Positions 1-9,487 of a DNA stretch of 64,000 nucleotides are shown one piece after another; the stretch's first letter is position 1; every line of letters starts with the position of its first letter. Position numbers and translations under genes: made by a program. The stretch comes from SAR202 cluster bacterium. GTDB taxonomy: Bacteria > Chloroflexota > Dehalococcoidia > Lucifugimonadales > Lucifugimonadaceae. The stretch lies in the NCBI GenBank assembly GCA_009392215.1, contig VFGZ01000026.1, positions 124,001 to 188,000 of the forward strand, written 5' to 3'. Below the pieces are notes generated by a model. It was not told the origin of the DNA. It worked only from the letters and a program-made list of their open reading frames with translations, and did not search any database.

Positions 1-612
1 GCCCATAATTTGTTCGGATCCTCTACTGATTGGTACCGGTGGATCATTGGGATGCAACGCGAACCGAACACCGTTTTCCGATGCGACTGGTATTACAGCT
101 TCGAGGAAGTATGTGATGTTGTCCCACATCGCACTTGCTGTGTGGGCGCCCTCCTCCGGCAGTGGTGGTAAACCTTCGACCATTTGATAATCGAATGCCC
201 GATACTTAGCTCCGCCACGACCTTCTTCGAGATAGTAACCTTCGGTAGCTCGATGGGCGTACCAGTTATATTCGATCACTGGTATACCTAATATTGCTGC
301 AACTTTGACGGATTGTATTACCGCCTCGATTTCCTCGTCTCTGCCAGGGCGACCGTAGATGGTATTTGGGAACCCAGTGATCATCCTAGCTCCCATCCTC
401 ATGCCATGTGAATTAAGGGCCAGGATTTCGGATCTAAGCGATTTTTCCGTCCATGGGAGGTGCTTATCAAGTCCAAAGTTTGTATTTGGGCTCGGAATGC
501 CGCCACTAGAGTGGACCGTGGTTATTCCCAACTGGCGCACACGCCTGAGGGTTGAATCATCGAAATTACTTATTGATATTCCGATTTTTGGTCCATCAGA
601 AGTGTCGGTCAT
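1..612 (-). CDS. Mannonate dehydratase-like TIM-barrel enzyme (partial, C-terminus outside window)
   Basis: The 204 visible codons start at ATG 612 with AGGAG about 10 nt upstream; the frame runs off the left edge, so the C-terminal part is missing. The protein is a paralog of the complete gene at 13110-14174. Both share a GRPGRDEEIE-type segment, the IEYNWYAHR / MEYNFYAHR segment, the MWDNITYFL segment and the metal-site motif HPNDPP. HPNDPP is typical of the UxuA family of D-mannonate dehydratases (xylose-isomerase-like TIM barrel). It is the last visible gene of a minus-strand run with the ceramidase-like gene, 25 nt downstream of that gene's stop. A sugar-acid dehydratase or isomerase role is likely; the exact substrate cannot be read from the sequence. 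Confidence 0.8.
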   Translation of the reverse strand, partial: MTDTSDGPKIGISISNFDDSTLRRVRQLGITTVHSSGGIPSPNTNFGLDKHLPWTEKSLRSEILALNSHGMRMGARMITGFPNTIYGRPGRDEEIEAVIQSVKVAAILGIPVIEYNWYAHRATEGYYLEEGRGGAKYRAFDYQMVEGLPPLPEEGAHTASAMWDNITYFLEAVIPVASENGVRFALHPNDPPVPISRGSEQIMG

Positions 613-637
613 AGTTTGATTAGGACTCCTAAGTGTG

Positions 638-2047
638 TTAGCCGTGATTCCATAGTTTGTTAATTGCGTCTAGGCAGTCTTCAATCATCTGTTCCGCGGC
701 TCCGGATTCGAAAGGTGCAGTAGGTCCAACTTCATATCCTCCTTCCGCGTAGGCGTATGCCATCGGTAGATATCCGTAATATCCGTTTGAATACCCAGAA
801 AATAATGTCCAGTCAGCAGGAGATCGCTCTTTGACCGCTGTGCCGATTTCGGCAAAAGGCTCTACTGGAATTGCAACCAGAGCGGTATTACCTATCCGAA
901 TGACCTGGATCGGTATATCGTGGGTTCCACCCCCTCTTCCAAATGTTTGGGTATGGCGTAGTAGAAGCGTTTCGCGTTTTGCTGGGAATGCGGCCTGTTT
1001 TATTTCGTCAATGGTGCCCCCGTTTTTCCTCACGCTATTAAGGTTTGCCGTTATACGGTCGAAATTGGCTTGTACCTCTGATTCTGGAGGCATTTCCTTG
1101 ATGGCTAGCGAGGCGACAGAACTGACCGAGGCAAGAGAATCATCCGATTCACCGACCTGATTGAAGGAGTAGATGCCTATGTCAGCTCCAGACGGCAAAA
1201 TCGTTTCAAGATTTTCTTCTCTCGGTACGGGATCAATATTAAGACGAACTCTGGAAGCTTCTATTCCTAGTTGTTTTCCAAGTCGTCGGTAAACTGCAGT
1301 ATCTCCGGTAAATCCTTCTATTGGTCCTTGGTTGCCGGCAGCCCCTTGCAGGAATATGCATGTTCCTCCCACTATATTTTCGACAGTTTCTCGTACTACC
1401 CCCGGGTAGTCTGGGGTAATTAGACGGTTTTCAGGTCCCATGATCGTTGGGTGGCAGGCGTAGTTAACTAAAGTCGCGATCGGTTTGCCGTCGAGATTAT
1501 CGATCGCGGTGACCAACACTTCATGATCAACAAATCCACTGGGGTTTCGACCCGTGAAAACCTTACCGTTATCACTGACAGGTCGACGATTAATGTTGAT
1601 TTCACAGTGTCCGGCACCTGAATCGACTCTGACATCAGTGAGGTTTGATATCGCCTCTTCGACTGCTTGGACTGAGGCGGGCCCCATCGAGTCAAACCAG
1701 GGCTTAATCATTTCTGACCCCTCAGCTATCCACGATAGACCTTCGATCGGTCCGGAGTGTGTGTGTGTATAAGCTATGCGTTGATTGGAGCCGGGAATCC
1801 CAGTTGCTTCATTCACTGCACGCCTGATCATGTCGTCATAGGTATCTACAAGCATGCAAGTGTCGATATCAAGAATTGCGATGCGCTCTGATGACGTTGC
1901 ATTGCCACTTGATTCGATTACTAGCGCGGTGATCGTGAGAGGCATGTCGATACCTTCGGCACCTTCATGGGATTGTGCCCCCCAGCCGGCGTGAGCTATT
2001 CCGATTGGTGGTGTGATGTCGGCTCGTCCTGTTCCAGCTGCGAGCAT
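638..2047 (-). CDS. Neutral/alkaline ceramidase-like amidohydrolase
   Basis: A 469-residue protein beginning LAAGTGRADITPPIG, the N-terminal signature of the neutral/alkaline non-lysosomal ceramidase family (PF04734). Two Zn-ligand histidine motifs of the family are present: THTHSGP at about residues 94-100 and YACHPT at about 196-201. A Glu in PVEPFAEIG and a Tyr-rich YSNGYYGYLP near the C-terminus match the other expected ligands. No signal peptide is visible, so it is probably cytoplasmic, unlike secreted ceramidases. Bacterial members of this size are often uncharacterised and may hydrolyse other amides. GGAG lies just upstream of ATG 2047. A degenerate relative without the zinc histidines is at 45077-46135. 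Confidence 0.78.
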   Translation of the reverse strand: MLAAGTGRADITPPIGIAHAGWGAQSHEGAEGIDMPLTITALVIESSGNATSSERIAILDIDTCMLVDTYDDMIRRAVNEATGIPGSNQRIAYTHTHSGPIEGLSWIAEGSEMIKPWFDSMGPASVQAVEEAISNLTDVRVDSGAGHCEININRRPVSDNGKVFTGRNPSGFVDHEVLVTAIDNLDGKPIATLVNYACHPTIMGPENRLITPDYPGVVRETVENIVGGTCIFLQGAAGNQGPIEGFTGDTAVYRRLGKQLGIEASRVRLNIDPVPREENLETILPSGADIGIYSFNQVGESDDSLASVSSVASLAIKEMPPESEVQANFDRITANLNSVRKNGGTIDEIKQAAFPAKRETLLLRHTQTFGRGGGTHDIPIQVIRIGNTALVAIPVEPFAEIGTAVKERSPADWTLFSGYSNGYYGYLPMAYAYAEGGYEVGPTAPFESGAAEQMIEDCLDAINKLWNHG

Positions 2048-2114
2048 TTATTTCTCCGTGATGTTACTAGTCATTGTGGTGTCAAATCAGGTTATGAGAA
2101 CAGTACGCTGTGAA

Positions 2115-2130
2115 GCACCCATATGGGTGC
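2115..2130. repeat. Perfect 16-bp palindrome in an intergenic region
   Basis: GCACCCATATGGGTGC is a perfect inverted repeat in the 108-bp gap between the TPP-enzyme stop (2156) and the ceramidase-like start (2047). It lies 67 nt upstream of that start on the minus strand. No T-run follows on either strand, so it is more like an operator or an RNA hairpin than an intrinsic terminator. Function unknown. Confidence 0.5.
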
Positions 2131-2155
2131 CTGATTGTAGTTCTCGCTAAGATCG

Positions 2156-3841
2156 CTAGTCCCAAGCCTTTGGTGCGATGCTGTCTATATTGGTTTTCAC
2201 ATCAATTACTGCGGGTTTGCCAGTATTTAATGCTTGATCCAGCGCACCTTCAAAATGATTAGGCTTAGTTACTGTTATGCCTAAGCCACCCATCTGTTCT
2301 GCCATAGCTGCAAAATCAACGTTGGTCAGCTTCCATAGTTCGTCTGAACCTGGAAGAGGGCCGCCGTAATTGCGTTCATTTAATGCACGCTCTTGGTTGA
2401 GTGAGGCATTGTTGTTTACAACTGTTACCGTGTTCAAGCCATAACGGACGCCGGTGTCTAGTTCCATGAAGTGATACCACATAGCTCCGTCGCCAGCGAA
2501 CGTGATTACAGGTCGGTTAGGGGCCGCTGCTTTAGCTCCAAAGGCAGCAGGGAATGCCCAACCTAAGGAGCCCGCACACCTGATGAATGACTGATCGGGA
2601 CTAGAGAAATCTATCATTGTTCCTGTCCATATACCGGAGTGACCCGTGTCAGCCACCAGGATTGCGTCGTCAGGAAGGTGATCGGCTAGTTCTTTAGATA
2701 ATCGTTCAGTTCGCATAGGCACGTCATCAGAGTTCCACAGATGATCTACGCTAGCTTTCCAGTCATCCACCAAGTTTTGAACGTGGGTTACCCATGCCGC
2801 CCGATCCTGTTCATCACTGGCTTTTCCAACTTCGCCTGTCGAACGGAGCATTTTTTGAAGTCCTGCCTGAATGTCCGATTGAAGACCTACTTCAATGGGG
2901 AATGACCTTCCCAGTTCAGCGGCATTGATATCCATTTGGATGATTCTTGTATTTGCCCGTGGAAGCTTCCAGTCATTTGTGACCTGTCCGCCGGTATGAC
3001 TGCCAATGAAGAAAACTAAGTCGGCTTCAGCAACCGCTTGATTCGCGCAGGCTCGTGAGTAGGATCCGGGGACGCCGATCGCGAGTGGGTGGTTTGCGGG
3101 GAATGTATCTTTAGCATTCAATGCTGTTGCTACAGGGATATTCAACCGTTCAGCAAGTTCAATCAGCTGTTTACTAGCGCCCGATGTCTTCACGCCTCCA
3201 CCTGCAATAATCACCGGTTTATTAGCGCTTCCGAGAGCGCTGAGTGCAGCATTAATAGAGCTTGCATCCGGTTCAGGTCTGAACGGAGGCAGACTAGAGA
3301 ATTGATTTTCGATCACCACTTCCATGTCAGCGCTGTTTTTGGTGATTTCTCCACCGGCAATACCTGCCAGGTCAAGGTGAGCTGGTCCTGGTGTTCCTGT
3401 GGTCGCCTCACGAATGGCCTGTCGCAAGTACATGGGTAATTGATCGGTCTTGTCTACCCTCGCACTGTATTTAGTATTCGCTGAAAATGGGCTACTGTGG
3501 TCGACTTCCTGATAGGCGTTTCGATCCTGTTGTTCTTGTGCCAGGCGACCTGTCAGAGCAATAACTGGGGAATTTGCCAGGTATGCGTCTTGCAAACCTG
3601 CAGCAAGATTTGTAGCTCCAACCGATTGTGCCCCGCAGAAACCGACAGATCCTTTAACCCGTGCATAACCGTCGGCCATGTAAGCCGCAGGCTTTTCGCT
3701 GTGGACCATTACTCGGGTTATTCCAAGTTTTTCCATGTGCGGCATGGCATCATCGACGATGACCGGCATAAAGAAGAAATGCGTAACTCCATAGCCATGC
3801 ATGGTTTCAGCAAGAAAGGCGGCGCCAGACATTTGTGTCAT
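2156..3841 (-). CDS. Thiamine pyrophosphate-dependent enzyme (acetolactate synthase large-subunit family)
   Basis: A 561-residue protein with the three-domain layout of the acetolactate synthase / benzoylformate decarboxylase superfamily. The catalytic Glu is in VHSEKPAAYMADGYAR (E49). The central domain has VIIAGGGVKTSGA. The TPP/Mg motif GDGAMW through VVNNN is at about residues 450-478. The length is normal for the family. The ATG at 3841 has GAGGA about 10 nt upstream. No regulatory subunit or other branched-chain synthesis gene is near, so it is more likely a catabolic TPP enzyme (2-oxoacid decarboxylase, or oxalyl-CoA / sulfoacetaldehyde type) than biosynthetic IlvB. It lies between a flavin monooxygenase and a ceramidase-like hydrolase on the same strand. 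Confidence 0.85.
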   Translation of the reverse strand: MTQMSGAAFLAETMHGYGVTHFFFMPVIVDDAMPHMEKLGITRVMVHSEKPAAYMADGYARVKGSVGFCGAQSVGATNLAAGLQDAYLANSPVIALTGRLAQEQQDRNAYQEVDHSSPFSANTKYSARVDKTDQLPMYLRQAIREATTGTPGPAHLDLAGIAGGEITKNSADMEVVIENQFSSLPPFRPEPDASSINAALSALGSANKPVIIAGGGVKTSGASKQLIELAERLNIPVATALNAKDTFPANHPLAIGVPGSYSRACANQAVAEADLVFFIGSHTGGQVTNDWKLPRANTRIIQMDINAAELGRSFPIEVGLQSDIQAGLQKMLRSTGEVGKASDEQDRAAWVTHVQNLVDDWKASVDHLWNSDDVPMRTERLSKELADHLPDDAILVADTGHSGIWTGTMIDFSSPDQSFIRCAGSLGWAFPAAFGAKAAAPNRPVITFAGDGAMWYHFMELDTGVRYGLNTVTVVNNNASLNQERALNERNYGGPLPGSDELWKLTNVDFAAMAEQMGGLGITVTKPNHFEGALDQALNTGKPAVIDVKTNIDSIAPKAWD

Positions 3842-4010
3842 TTTGAGATGATCCTCGTAATCTATCTGAATGTAATTTGTGGCGCACTTTACCTGATGTA
3901 TTCAACGAGCGGTTTTCTTAACAAACTTTAATGCTGCTGTTTGCACAAAATAAAAGAGGCTTTTACTTGAAAGGCCTGATCCTTTTGCAATGTGTAATCG
4001 GTTTTAGCCG

Positions 4011-5249
4011 TTACTTGAAGATACCAGCAATGTGCCGACATACGTGCTTTGCATCTTCACCGACGCCGATGAACTGTGCTGACTTCGATCCGTACATCCA
4101 TTGCAGGCCCATGAAATATAAACCTGGGAATTCAGTTACGCCGCGTTGCTGAACCGGAAAATTGTATTCATCTGTGACGGGTAATTTGATCCAATCAAAG
4201 TCGTACTTGAAGCCCGTTGACCAGATGATTGTTTTTATGCCAAAGTCAAGTAGATTAAATGATGTTGGGCCGTCGGATCTAGGCCACTGTTGGATTCCGC
4301 TGGGTTCGACCGTGTCGTCCAGCGGAACTTTGATGCCAAATCGTTCAATGTATTCATCGACGTTTTTTTTCCAAGTGATCGGATGGTCGTCGACCTTCTC
4401 TAGGGTTTTTATTAGTCCAAGCTCGAGCGTTAGATTGTTTCCGCTTATCCCGCTTACAGAACCTACTAATTGCATGCCCTTTTTGGCCATTTGGCGCAGA
4501 TAGATATCGTGCCCTCCTTTAGTTCCACTAGTGTGGGCTGAGGAACCGAATCTTGATTTATTTATCGACTCGACGTCCTCGATAGTCTTATCAAAATTGC
4601 CCATGGCGTAATTCCACCAAGATGAATCGCGCCCCCGGTAGCGCCGTGGTCGTCTGCCAGCCCTCCCAACTGATAAAACAACTTTTCGTCCTGCCTCTAG
4701 AAGCTCTTCACTTATTTGAGCGCCAGACTGGCCAGAGCCAACTACCAATACTCCACCACGAGGCAAGGTATGAGGGTTTTTGTACTCTGATGAGTGCATT
4801 TGCTTTATGGACGCGCTAATCTCCGACGCGTAATCGGGGATCTTTGGTATGCCGAATGCACCAGTTGCAATAATTACGCATCGAGCACTAATGTTTTGTC
4901 CTTTAGAGGTATTAAGGAGGTAGTAGTGATCTTTTTTCACTAAGGATTCGACTGCAACATCGGTGAGGACTGGCGAATCGAAATACTTCGCGTAATCATG
5001 TAAATATGCGATCGTCGCGTCTTTAGACAAGTATCCTTCTGGTTGAGATCCGGTGTAGTGAAATCCCGGTAGACGCAACGCCCAATTTGGATTCACAAGG
5101 TGAAATCCGTCCCATCTTTCCTTGATCCATGTATTACCGATATCGCCTCGCTCGATGACAACGTGGTCCAGTTTCATTCTCGTGAGCCAGTAACTTGTCG
5201 CTAGACCGGCCGACCCTGCACCCACAACGACAATATTCTCAGTTTTCAT
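4011..5249 (-). CDS. Flavin-dependent monooxygenase (FMO / Baeyer-Villiger type)
   Basis: The protein opens MKTENIVVVGAGSAGLA, placing the FAD-binding GxGxxG at residues 10-15, and has a second nucleotide-binding motif VLVVGSGQSGAQ for NADPH. Between them QMHSSEY fits the HxxxY part of the class B monooxygenase fingerprint, though the full FxGxxxH form is not evident. WSTGFKYDF near the C-terminus resembles the ATG-containing segment typical of FMOs. I chose ATG 5249 because it puts the Rossmann motif at the usual position; an in-frame GTG at 5312 would add 21 basic residues, and neither start has a good ribosome site. It probably oxygenates a small organic substrate in the cytoplasm and heads the minus-strand run. 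Confidence 0.82.
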   Translation of the reverse strand: MKTENIVVVGAGSAGLATSYWLTRMKLDHVVIERGDIGNTWIKERWDGFHLVNPNWALRLPGFHYTGSQPEGYLSKDATIAYLHDYAKYFDSPVLTDVAVESLVKKDHYYLLNTSKGQNISARCVIIATGAFGIPKIPDYASEISASIKQMHSSEYKNPHTLPRGGVLVVGSGQSGAQISEELLEAGRKVVLSVGRAGRRPRRYRGRDSSWWNYAMGNFDKTIEDVESINKSRFGSSAHTSGTKGGHDIYLRQMAKKGMQLVGSVSGISGNNLTLELGLIKTLEKVDDHPITWKKNVDEYIERFGIKVPLDDTVEPSGIQQWPRSDGPTSFNLLDFGIKTIIWSTGFKYDFDWIKLPVTDEYNFPVQQRGVTEFPGLYFMGLQWMYGSKSAQFIGVGEDAKHVCRHIAGIFK

Positions 5250-5493
5250 CTGTTTACGTTTTGGCTTAGGCAAACTTGTGTCATCTCGGTTTGATCGTTC
5301 TCTTGTGACCACTACGTGATTATTAGTAATTATTTAGCAATTTAGACTGTAATTGCTGATAATCCTATTGAAGGATTTGCATCTTTGGGGTTTTAAACAC
5401 AGAGATGAACCTCTTGTCGCACGATTGATTCCTTGTGAAACTTGTTTCACTAATGCAAATGCACAAACATTATTTTTATACTCGAAAACTGTT

Positions 5494-6648
5494 ATGAAGA
5501 TTACAAAGATAACCCCTTGGCTCCTTCTGGCTACAGCTGCTTATAATTTTGGTAGGCAGGGTGAGTACATATTTGTAGAGGTTCAGACAGACGAGGGAAT
5601 TACCGGATGGGGGGAAGTGACAACCACTTACCCGGCTGCTAATCGGGCAGTTTGTGCCGTTCTTCAACAATTGGAACCCATGTTGAAAGGTGATGACCCC
5701 CTTCACATTGAAATGATCTGGAACAAAATTTTCAGGCGGTTTACTTATATGGGTTCCCGAGGAGCTACCACCAATGCCATCAGTGGTATTGATATAGCCC
5801 TATGGGACATTCGTGGAAAGATATTAAATCAGCCTATCTACAATTTGCTGGGTGGACCTGTACGAGAAAGCGTAGAACTTTACACGCATCCCGATCCCAA
5901 TATCGGACCTGACGAAGCAAAGAGGCAGGCGAAGGAGATTGCAGATTCGGGGCATACAGCTATGAAATTTGATCCGTATCCGAATATGCCGGAGGAGAGT
6001 AACGGTTATCTGAGTGGAAAGATGACGGCCCAAGGTGAGGCAGAGGGCAATGAAATAACAGCGGCGATTCGTGAAGGCGCAGGTCCTGAAATGGAACTGC
6101 TTATTGATGCACATGGTCGCTTTGATGTGCCTACCACTGTTCGTTTATCACGTAGCGTTGCCTCTTCGAACATTCACTGGTGGGAAGAACCCGTCCCCGT
6201 CGAAAGCACGCACGCGCTGAAAAATGTACGTGATCAGATCGATCTTCCGATTTCTGTCGGTGAGCGGCTTCATACCCGCTGGGAATTTGTAGCCGTTCTC
6301 GAGCAGGATCTAACCGATTTTCTAATGCCAGATGTCACTTGGACCGGCGGGATATCGGAGTTGAAGAAAATTTCCACTATGGCTGAGGCCTACTATGTTC
6401 CGATATCACCTCATGATGCCAGTGGTCCAATTAATGTACTCGCTGGAGCTCAGGTTATGATGACTGTCCCGAACTTCTACAAACTCGAAACAGCTCGTCA
6501 CAGATTAGTTGCATATGACAACTTTATTCAAACCCCCTTGGACGTTCGAGATGGTAAGTTGCATTTATCTGATGCTCCAGGTCTTGGGATTGAGATGAAC
6601 ATGGACTTTATGCGATCAAATTCTGATAAGCAGTTTTGCGGGGATTAG
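5494..6648 (+). CDS. Enolase-superfamily sugar-acid dehydratase (galactonate/mannonate dehydratase-like)
   Basis: A 384-residue mandelate racemase/muconate lactonizing-type protein starting MKITKITPW, the usual N-terminus of the family. The frame is open further upstream to a TTG at 5353, but that extension does not look like this family. Expected active-site elements are in order: AMKFDPYP after the capping domain, metal-ligand Asp plus His in IDAHGRF, Glu in WWEEPVP, Glu in VGERLHTRWEF, and catalytic His in SPHDASGP. The DxHGR pattern is that of D-galactonate and D-mannonate dehydratases, so dehydration of an aldonic acid to a 2-keto-3-deoxy acid is the likely reaction. It is first in a plus-strand run with another enolase-superfamily gene and an MFS transporter. 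Confidence 0.85.
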   Translation: MKITKITPWLLLATAAYNFGRQGEYIFVEVQTDEGITGWGEVTTTYPAANRAVCAVLQQLEPMLKGDDPLHIEMIWNKIFRRFTYMGSRGATTNAISGIDIALWDIRGKILNQPIYNLLGGPVRESVELYTHPDPNIGPDEAKRQAKEIADSGHTAMKFDPYPNMPEESNGYLSGKMTAQGEAEGNEITAAIREGAGPEMELLIDAHGRFDVPTTVRLSRSVASSNIHWWEEPVPVESTHALKNVRDQIDLPISVGERLHTRWEFVAVLEQDLTDFLMPDVTWTGGISELKKISTMAEAYYVPISPHDASGPINVLAGAQVMMTVPNFYKLETARHRLVAYDNFIQTPLDVRDGKLHLSDAPGLGIEMNMDFMRSNSDKQFCGD

Positions 6649-6716
6649 AAGAATGTAAATTTCTGCGTAGCCGACAACTAATTGATGCCGAATAAATACA
6701 TACGAGACAAAACATA

Positions 6717-7895
6717 ATGAAGATCAGATCAGTGAAAGCAGTCGAAATTGATGCGACGCCTCAAGTCAAGACTGTGCCACGTGTTCCCAAGACTGAGACA
6801 GATGGTTTTGTGAGTCCTATGCAGAGGTACCCCGAGATGAACCGGTCAGATTGGGCTAATGATTGGAAGCGGACTGCCTGCGTGGTAACGGCGGATGACG
6901 GCACTTGGGGCTTCGGATTGACTCTGCATAGTGGTGTCACGGTTTCCTTGATTAACGACCATATTGGTCCGATGGTTGAAGGGGAAAACTGTATGGCCAC
7001 GGAGCGAATTTGGGATCTGATGCAAAAAGCTACCTCTCCTTATGGCACGGCTGGAATTTCCAGTTTTGCAATTAGCGCCGTGGACAATGCCATTTGGGAT
7101 TTAAAAGGTAAATTATTAGGCAAACCTGTTTACGAATTGATCGGTGGGCCACAGAAAGAGAAAATATTCTGTTATGCAAGTAACACAGACCTGTCGTATG
7201 GCACTCACAACTCAATTGCTTGGTTTTTGGAACTTGGGTTTAAAGCCGTAAAACTTTTTTTGAGAGAAGGTCCGGATGCTGGTATAGCTGGACTTAATCG
7301 GACAGAGGAGTTGGTTGCAAGTACACGTGAGCAAGTGGGCAGCGACATCGAAATTGCTGTTGATTGTTGGATGTCAATGAATACCGATTACATGGTGAGG
7401 CTTGCTGAGATACTGCGTCCGTATCGTATAAAGTGGCTTGAGGACTATATGCTTCCTGAGGATCTGGATAGTTATTTTAATCTGCGTCAGAGGGTTCCTT
7501 ATCAGACCTTAGCAACCGGTGAGCATTGGTATTCCATACATCCCTTTGCTCTGGCTGCGAGCCATGGTCTGGTTGATATATTTCAACCAGACTTGCAATG
7601 GGTCGGTGGACTTACGGCCGGGATCAAGATCTGCCATCTAGCGGAAGCTCATGGTTTGACAGTTATTCCACATGCTTCGACAAACTATCCTTATGGACAA
7701 CATCTCGCATACGCCATGCCCGCTGTGATGTGGGCTGAACGTTCCGAAGGGGTTGCTCCCCCTGGTGTGCCATTAGAAGAGTTAGTAGTTCTTCCAGGTA
7801 CACCGATTATTAAAGACGGTTATCTGACTCCGTCCAATGCTCCGGGTTTTGGATTTGAATTTGAACTTGATTGGATCGAACAGCGATCGACGTAA
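6717..7895 (+). CDS. Enolase-superfamily enzyme, L-rhamnonate dehydratase-like
   Basis: A 392-residue member of the mandelate racemase subgroup, diverged from the preceding gene. Visible elements: Lys in AVKLFLREG, metal ligands in AVDCWMS (Asp), KWLEDYM (Glu) and ATGEHWYS (Glu), and a His in VIPHASTNY. The DCWMS, GEHWYS and IPHAS pattern and the long N-terminal insertion resemble L-rhamnonate dehydratase; substrate assignment remains inferred. The protein would act in the cytoplasm on an acid sugar. It starts 68 nt after the previous gene and is followed by the MFS gene 110 nt downstream, which suggests a shared catabolic role. Confidence 0.84.
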   Translation: MKIRSVKAVEIDATPQVKTVPRVPKTETDGFVSPMQRYPEMNRSDWANDWKRTACVVTADDGTWGFGLTLHSGVTVSLINDHIGPMVEGENCMATERIWDLMQKATSPYGTAGISSFAISAVDNAIWDLKGKLLGKPVYELIGGPQKEKIFCYASNTDLSYGTHNSIAWFLELGFKAVKLFLREGPDAGIAGLNRTEELVASTREQVGSDIEIAVDCWMSMNTDYMVRLAEILRPYRIKWLEDYMLPEDLDSYFNLRQRVPYQTLATGEHWYSIHPFALAASHGLVDIFQPDLQWVGGLTAGIKICHLAEAHGLTVIPHASTNYPYGQHLAYAMPAVMWAERSEGVAPPGVPLEELVVLPGTPIIKDGYLTPSNAPGFGFEFELDWIEQRST

Positions 7896-8005
7896 GGAAG
7901 CCTATTTTTTAGATTCCACCAACGTTTGTTTTTTGTTTTAAGTAGTGAGGGTAATATTTCTGTCGTGTTGAGATCTAACGCTGTAACAGATCAGAGCTAT
8001 CCGCT

Positions 8006-9487
8006 TTGAGCGATCTCAATCATATGCCGGCAACCCCAAATTTTGACCCGGGTGCCTCTTCTACCAATAAGTGGTTAGCCTTCTCAGCAATTGGTATTTC
8101 ATTTTTCACCATGGTGGCGAGCATGGGTATGGTGTTTATTGCTCTTATTCAGATCGCAGAAACTTTTGGTGTCACCCTTCGTTCAGCATCATGGGTGGTT
8201 ATTGCTCAAGGTCTGACAATCTCGGCTTTTATGCTGCCAATGGGTCGAATGGCCGACATCATCGGCCGAAAGAAAGTTCATCTCATGGGTCTGGTTTTAT
8301 TTGCTGCTGGATCGGTGCTCACTGCGCTTGCCCCGACATTTGGCCTGCTTATAGTTGCACGAATTGTCGCTGCAATTGGTAATTCCATGGGACAGTCAGT
8401 TGGGACCGCTATGGTTCTTTCAATATTCCCTCCGCATGAACGTGGTAAAGGTATTGGTGCTCAAACGACTTCTGTAGCAATTGGGGGAGCGATGGGTCCG
8501 GTTATTGCAGGCTTAGTCCTGCAATTTTTGCCTTGGGAAGCACTTTTCTTGCTGCTCACGGTACCAATTGTTATTGCATTTGTTGCCGGTTATTTCATTC
8601 TCAATGAACAAATCGTAAGTGGACACAGGAAAGATTCTCATGAACCTTTTGACTGGATAGGTGCTGTTGTTTCTGCAATGATTATCACGGTTTTAGTGAT
8701 TTTGATTAACAACCCCTTGGGCGTCGCAATATTCTCTCCCTTTATTCTTGGTGGTTGTATTTCTGCCATAGGCTTATTTACGTTTTTCGTATGGTGGGAG
8801 CTCAACTCCGATTCTCCAATGTTGCAATTAAGGATGTTCAAAAACCTTGTTATGTCCATGGCGGTAGCGACAAGGTTTCTAGGGTTTTTGGGAACAACTA
8901 CTGTTAGATTCCTAATGCCGATTTATTTGATCAGTTTGAGGGATATCCAGGAAGCAGCCGTTGGGGGGATGCTCTTCCTGACTTCACTTGGGATGGCTGT
9001 GGCAGCCAGTTCCTCGGGGCGTCTGGGTGACCGCATTGGAGAAAGACCGTTCACTATCGCTGGATTCTCGATTGTCGTAATTACCGCCATTGGTTTCACG
9101 TTTTTTACTGGAGATACATCGCTGTGGATTGTCATGAGCGTGCTTTTGATAAACGGGCTGGCCATGGGACTCTGGGGAGTGCCGAATAACAGTACGATTC
9201 TTGGCAGTGTTCCTAGAGAGGCTTTTGGAGTGGTCGGTGCATTGACGAATCTCACACGTAATGTCGGGAACGTGACAGGGCAGGCTGTTGCATCGGCTGT
9301 GGTAGTAGGAGTTATGGCAGCTGACGGATTTGATATCCCTTTGAGTGAAATCACAGGCAACGATGCTGCAAGCGCATCATTCTTAGATGGATGGAAACTT
9401 GCTTATATCCTGGTGATGGTATTTTCACTTATGGGATTGGCATTAGCGATTTTTACGAAACCTGAGCGTGTTGCTTTGACCGATTAA
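8006..9487 (+). CDS. MFS transporter, DHA2 (14-TM drug:H+ antiporter) type
   Basis: A 493-residue integral membrane protein with about 14 hydrophobic segments. The loop motif GRMADIIGRKKVHLMG between TM2 and TM3 is the classic major-facilitator motif A, and a motif C-like GGAMGPVIAGLV follows in TM5. This pattern fits the EmrB/QacA (DHA2) family, so proton-coupled export is the usual role, although its place after two sugar-acid dehydratases allows substrate uptake. The start is uncertain: TTG 8006 or ATG 8024, neither with a clear Shine-Dalgarno. It ends directly against the convergent gene with no base between the stop codons. Confidence 0.85.
   Translation: MSDLNHMPATPNFDPGASSTNKWLAFSAIGISFFTMVASMGMVFIALIQIAETFGVTLRSASWVVIAQGLTISAFMLPMGRMADIIGRKKVHLMGLVLFAAGSVLTALAPTFGLLIVARIVAAIGNSMGQSVGTAMVLSIFPPHERGKGIGAQTTSVAIGGAMGPVIAGLVLQFLPWEALFLLLTVPIVIAFVAGYFILNEQIVSGHRKDSHEPFDWIGAVVSAMIITVLVILINNPLGVAIFSPFILGGCISAIGLFTFFVWWELNSDSPMLQLRMFKNLVMSMAVATRFLGFLGTTTVRFLMPIYLISLRDIQEAAVGGMLFLTSLGMAVAASSSGRLGDRIGERPFTIAGFSIVVITAIGFTFFTGDTSLWIVMSVLLINGLAMGLWGVPNNSTILGSVPREAFGVVGALTNLTRNVGNVTGQAVASAVVVGVMAADGFDIPLSEITGNDAASASFLDGWKLAYILVMVFSLMGLALAIFTKPERVALTD

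Noticed and set aside
5353-5493. 47-codon N-terminal extension of the galactonate-dehydratase-like gene
   Set aside because: The family starts at MKITKI; the extension has a TTG start and no similarity to the capping domain.
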